From assembly GCA_018263175.1 (NCBI GenBank), contig JADFDB010000009.1, forward strand, positions 1-37,153: a stretch of DNA of 37,153 nucleotides, read 5' to 3'. Both the position numbers and the translations under genes were made by a program. The notes under the pieces were generated by a model. The model worked only from the letters and a program-made list of their open reading frames with translations, did no database searches and was not told the origin of the DNA. Shown here piece after piece: positions 34,723 to 37,153 of the stretch (positions are counted from its first letter, which is position 1; every line of letters starts with the position of its first letter). The DNA comes from Spirochaetota bacterium. Its GTDB lineage: Bacteria > Spirochaetota > UBA4802 > UBA5368.

Positions 34723-36143
34723 TTTAGGGTTTCCTCCATGATGATGTCGGCATCGTCGATGCCGATCTCCCTCTTCAGCTCGGCCAGGGAGCCATAATAG
34801 GCATAGATGGCGTTGATATAGCCCGCACGCGCGTTGGTGCGGGCGAGCTCCGCCGAAAGGAGCTCCGAGTTCTTGATGACCCCCGCGCGGTAGCTCTCCC
34901 GCGCGATCCTGAGCCCCTCCTCGGCGGTGGCGACGTTGTCCTTCTGCGACCTGATGGTAAGATGAGCGGTCACGAGGCGCGCGTATTCCGCGTTAACCGA
35001 GATCTCGATACGCCGCTTGAGCTGTTCCAGTTGTTCCTTCGCCTCCTTCTCCCGCCCGGCCGCTTCGCGCTCGAGCGCCCGCGTGCGGTCCGCCGGCAGG
35101 AGCGCGCCCCAGCGATAAGTCGCCGCTGCGCGCACCTGCCAGGTCGTCTGCCAGGAGTCGGTCCCCGATATCTGCGAGAAGTCCGGCGTCATGGGCCCGG
35201 GAGGCAGGCCCGTGTCCACGGCGTTGGGCAGGTACATGGTGCGCCCGTACGAACCGCTCACCGAGAAGGTGGGCCACAGGTACAGCGAGCTCTGCGCCAT
35301 CCGGGCGCGCGACTCGGCCTCGCGCTTCATTTCGATCTGAATGATCTCCGGCCGGTTTCTGAGCGCGGTACGCGCCAGGGTCTCTTTCTTCGCGGCATGA
35401 TCGCCGGCGGGCATCCGATACGATTCGCTTGCGAGCACCGACTCGTCGGGTGCGTAGCGTCCGGCGCCGCTTCCAAGATGGAAGTTGAAGATGTCGAGTA
35501 TGACGGCGTAATTGTTTTCGGCCTCGAGAAGCAGCGGCTCCTGGCTCTTGAGCTGCACCTGCGCCTGGAGCAGTTCGAATCGCGGGACGCTCCCCGTGCG
35601 AAAGAGGTTCTCGACGTCCTTGAGGTTCGACTGCAGCAGTTCGAGCGATTCCTTTCGAAGCACGATCATCTCGCCGGCGGCGAGGAGGCCGAAATAGCTC
35701 TTGATGACATCGGTCTCGACCTCCGCCTTGACGCGCCGCACCTCCTCCTTCGCGGCGGTGTACGCGGACCGGGAGGCGGCGAGCGAGTTATAGAAGACGC
35801 CCGGGTTGACGCCAAGGCGCAGCTGCACGAACCGAATATCGTACTGGCCGTCCGAAAGGCTCAGAAATCCACTCTCGGCATACTGGCGCGCGAGCGAGGC
35901 CTCGGATTCGAGCACCGGGAAAAGCGCGCCCCATTCAACATTGACCCTCTCATTCGCCTGTGCAAGCCGCGTCTGGGCGATTCCGTAATCCCGGTTGTTC
36001 GCGAGGGCTATCCGCACCGCCTCGTCCACCGCTATCTTTTGCGGGGCGCCGTCCGCCGCGAGGGCCGGCCACGCCGAGGCTAGCATGATCGCCGCGGCAA
36101 TAACCGCGATACGGACGATCCCATTTTTTCCCAAATCCTTCAT
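34719..36143 (-). CDS. TolC-family outer-membrane efflux protein
   Basis: A 474-residue outer-membrane factor with a signal peptide (VIAAAIMLASAWPALAADG). It has the two TolC-type repeats of long helices. The first includes EAVRIALANNRDYGIAQTRL. The second includes TARTALRNRPEIIQIEMKREAESRARMA and later SYRAGVIKNSELLSAELARTNARAGYINA. It provides the outer-membrane channel for the exporter. Presence of an outer-membrane factor shows that the host is diderm. It overlaps tetR and the adaptor gene by four bases each. Confidence 0.92.
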   Translation of the reverse strand: MKDLGKNGIVRIAVIAAAIMLASAWPALAADGAPQKIAVDEAVRIALANNRDYGIAQTRLAQANERVNVEWGALFPVLESEASLARQYAESGFLSLSDGQYDIRFVQLRLGVNPGVFYNSLAASRSAYTAAKEEVRRVKAEVETDVIKSYFGLLAAGEMIVLRKESLELLQSNLKDVENLFRTGSVPRFELLQAQVQLKSQEPLLLEAENNYAVILDIFNFHLGSGAGRYAPDESVLASESYRMPAGDHAAKKETLARTALRNRPEIIQIEMKREAESRARMAQSSLYLWPTFSVSGSYGRTMYLPNAVDTGLPPGPMTPDFSQISGTDSWQTTWQVRAAATYRWGALLPADRTRALEREAAGREKEAKEQLEQLKRRIEISVNAEYARLVTAHLTIRSQKDNVATAEEGLRIARESYRAGVIKNSELLSAELARTNARAGYINAIYAYYGSLAELKREIGIDDADIIMEETLK

Positions 36144-36775
36144 CTCTCCCTCCCTTCGGATTCCATGCCATTTTTAAGGATGTTCATGAGGTTGCTTTCA
36201 AACCGCGCCATGTAGTCACCCTTGAAGGCCATCTCCTCCAGCACCGTTCCCTGCATGGGAATCTGGATGATATTAAAAAAGACGATCCCTCCGATAATCT
36301 GCAAAAAGGTGTACAGCGGGTCGAGGTCACGGCGCAGGTCGCCGCGCTCCTGTGCCGCACGGAGGACCGGCTCGATCTTCGCGATGATCGGGATGATCAG
36401 GCGCGGGATGGCGATCTTCTTGAAGAATTTGCCGCCGCCGGCGATCTCCCGGAGCATGATGCGCAGCTTGATGCGGTCAACCAGGGTGATCGTCTCGATA
36501 TACCGGTGGATGATGCTGTACAGCTGCTCGCGCGGGTCGCTCTCGGCGACGATGACGCCCGCCACACGCTCGTAGATCATGCCGGCAAGATCGGAGACAA
36601 TGCGCTCATACAGCGCCTCCTTGCTCTTGAAATGATAATAGATCATGGCCTTGTTGACCTTCGCGGCCTTCGCGATCCGGTCGACGCGCGCGCCGTCAAA
36701 GCCGTGAGCGGCGAACTCTTTAAGCGCCGCCGCGAGCACCCTCTCTTCGCTTGTCGGTTTGACCGATTTTTCCAT
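36140..36775 (-). CDS. TetR/AcrR-family transcriptional regulator (CecR-like context)
   Basis: A 211-residue TetR repressor. Its N-terminal HTH (about 28-50, GARVDRIAKAAKVNKAMIYYHF) is followed by a helical ligand domain that includes IIHRYIETITLVDRIKLRIML. I use ATG 36775, preceded by GAGGAG at good spacing. The long frame upstream belongs to no recognisable protein. It is co-transcribed with the exporter, which it probably controls, as CecR does for ybhGFSR in E. coli (context inference). The operator is not visible because the operon start lies beyond the window. Confidence 0.9.
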   Translation of the reverse strand: MEKSVKPTSEERVLAAALKEFAAHGFDGARVDRIAKAAKVNKAMIYYHFKSKEALYERIVSDLAGMIYERVAGVIVAESDPREQLYSIIHRYIETITLVDRIKLRIMLREIAGGGKFFKKIAIPRLIIPIIAKIEPVLRAAQERGDLRRDLDPLYTFLQIIGGIVFFNIIQIPMQGTVLEEMAFKGDYMARFESNLMNILKNGMESEGRER

Positions 36776-36795
36776 TACGTTCTCCTCGTTCCCTT

Positions 36796-37153
36796 TCAAT
36801 GACCCAAAATCCGCTCGACGATGGACCTGATGCCGAGCGAAAGAAGCACCACCGGCACACAGAGCGCAAGCCCCGCACCCGCCGCATACACCGCCCCCCT
36901 CCGTCCGGCCCATCCCTCGCGAATCGCACCGCGAAACAGCCGGAGAGAAAAGGGAATGTTGATGAGCATTGCGGTATAAATCCCCGGCGCCGCCGCTCGC
37001 GTATACAGTGTAATCGCGATATGGCTCAAGGCATTGAAAAACAGTATGGATTGGATCCAGAGCGGTATATACGCCCATACGCCCCGCCCGAGTCTTTTCG
37101 CCGCCATAAAGCACAGGACGAAGGCCGCGGCCGTAATCAGCGCGAGCGCCGAC
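36796..37153 (-). CDS. HXXEE-type membrane protein, 5' part outside window
   Basis: The frame is open from the window edge to the TGA at 36796. From 37152 it reads SALALITAAAFVLCF before the internal ATG at 37107. So the gene starts outside, and about 118 residues are visible. Hydrophobic helices and the segment FFNALSHIAITLYTR, then APGIYTAMLINIPFSLRLFR, resemble the C-terminal half of HXXEE-domain membrane proteins. The motif-bearing N-terminal part is not visible. It ends 20 bases before tetR, so it probably belongs to the same transcript. Confidence 0.6.
   Translation of the reverse strand, partial: SALALITAAAFVLCFMAAKRLGRGVWAYIPLWIQSILFFNALSHIAITLYTRAAAPGIYTAMLINIPFSLRLFRGAIREGWAGRRGAVYAAGAGLALCVPVVLLSLGIRSIVERILGH

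Overview
This window is GC-rich, gene-dense bacterial chromosome. It carries no rRNA, tRNA, CRISPR array, phage gene or transposase that I can see. The gene set and the order rpoN - hpf - hprK - ptsH, a DUF4390-ntrY-ntrX block, an HPr kinase without PTS enzymes nearby, an outer-membrane TolC-type protein and a Na+-NQR complex suggest a Gram-negative (diderm) anaerobe or facultative organism. Spirochaetota is my best guess (inference from gene order and protein style; not tested by any search).

Layout. (1) 3-656 (+): a DsbA-like thioredoxin-fold protein, possibly the 3' part of a longer gene. (2) 667-11843 (-): one long run of eleven tightly spaced or overlapping genes, read rpoN, hpf, hprK, ptsH, two paralogous small membrane proteins, a DUF4390 protein, ntrY, ntrX, a degenerate family-4-like uracil-DNA-glycosylase-fold protein and priA. 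It joins sigma-54, its NtrC-type activator and kinase, ribosome hibernation and the HPr/HPr-kinase switch in one transcription unit. (3) 12001-13638 (-): pyrG. (4) 13879-15125 (+): a PilZ protein and a coiled-coil-rich unknown, behind a good sigma-70 promoter. (5) 15127-18659 (-): a small TPR-like protein and an M16 peptidase pair, one active and one lacking the zinc motif. (6) 19101-21705 (+): a four-subunit 2-oxoacid:ferredoxin oxidoreductase (vorDBAC-like). (7) 21925-28048 (+): a small four-cysteine membrane protein resembling the NQR maturation factor NqrM, then nqrABCDEF. Together (6) and (7) form a bioenergetic block: oxidation of 2-oxoacids to acyl-CoA with reduction of ferredoxin, and a sodium pump fed by NADH. 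(8) 28087-29343 (-): a membrane protein with a C-terminal TPR-like tail. (9) 29750-37153 (-): an export operon. It has an HXXEE-type membrane protein (cut by the window edge), a TetR regulator, a TolC-family outer-membrane factor, an HlyD-type adaptor, two ABC ATPases and two ABC-2 permeases. It resembles the E. coli cecR-ybhGFSR arrangement with the two ATPase halves split into separate genes.

Non-coding highlights. Three dispersed copies of an ~88-bp hairpin element with imperfect terminal inverted repeats (TAGAsTTGTTkCATA-like ends) lie at 18959-19045, 22145-22232 and 29457-29544. One compensatory base-pair change in the stem supports a conserved structure. A second, unrelated 81-bp element bounded by GTCATTCC...GGAATGAC lies at 29585-29665. 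Most of the window is ordinary housekeeping. The parts I would look at again are the repeat family, the HPF with a duplicated C-terminal domain, the UDG-fold protein that keeps Fe-S cysteines but has lost catalytic motifs, the NqrM-like small protein, and the paralogous membrane pair inside the rpoN operon.
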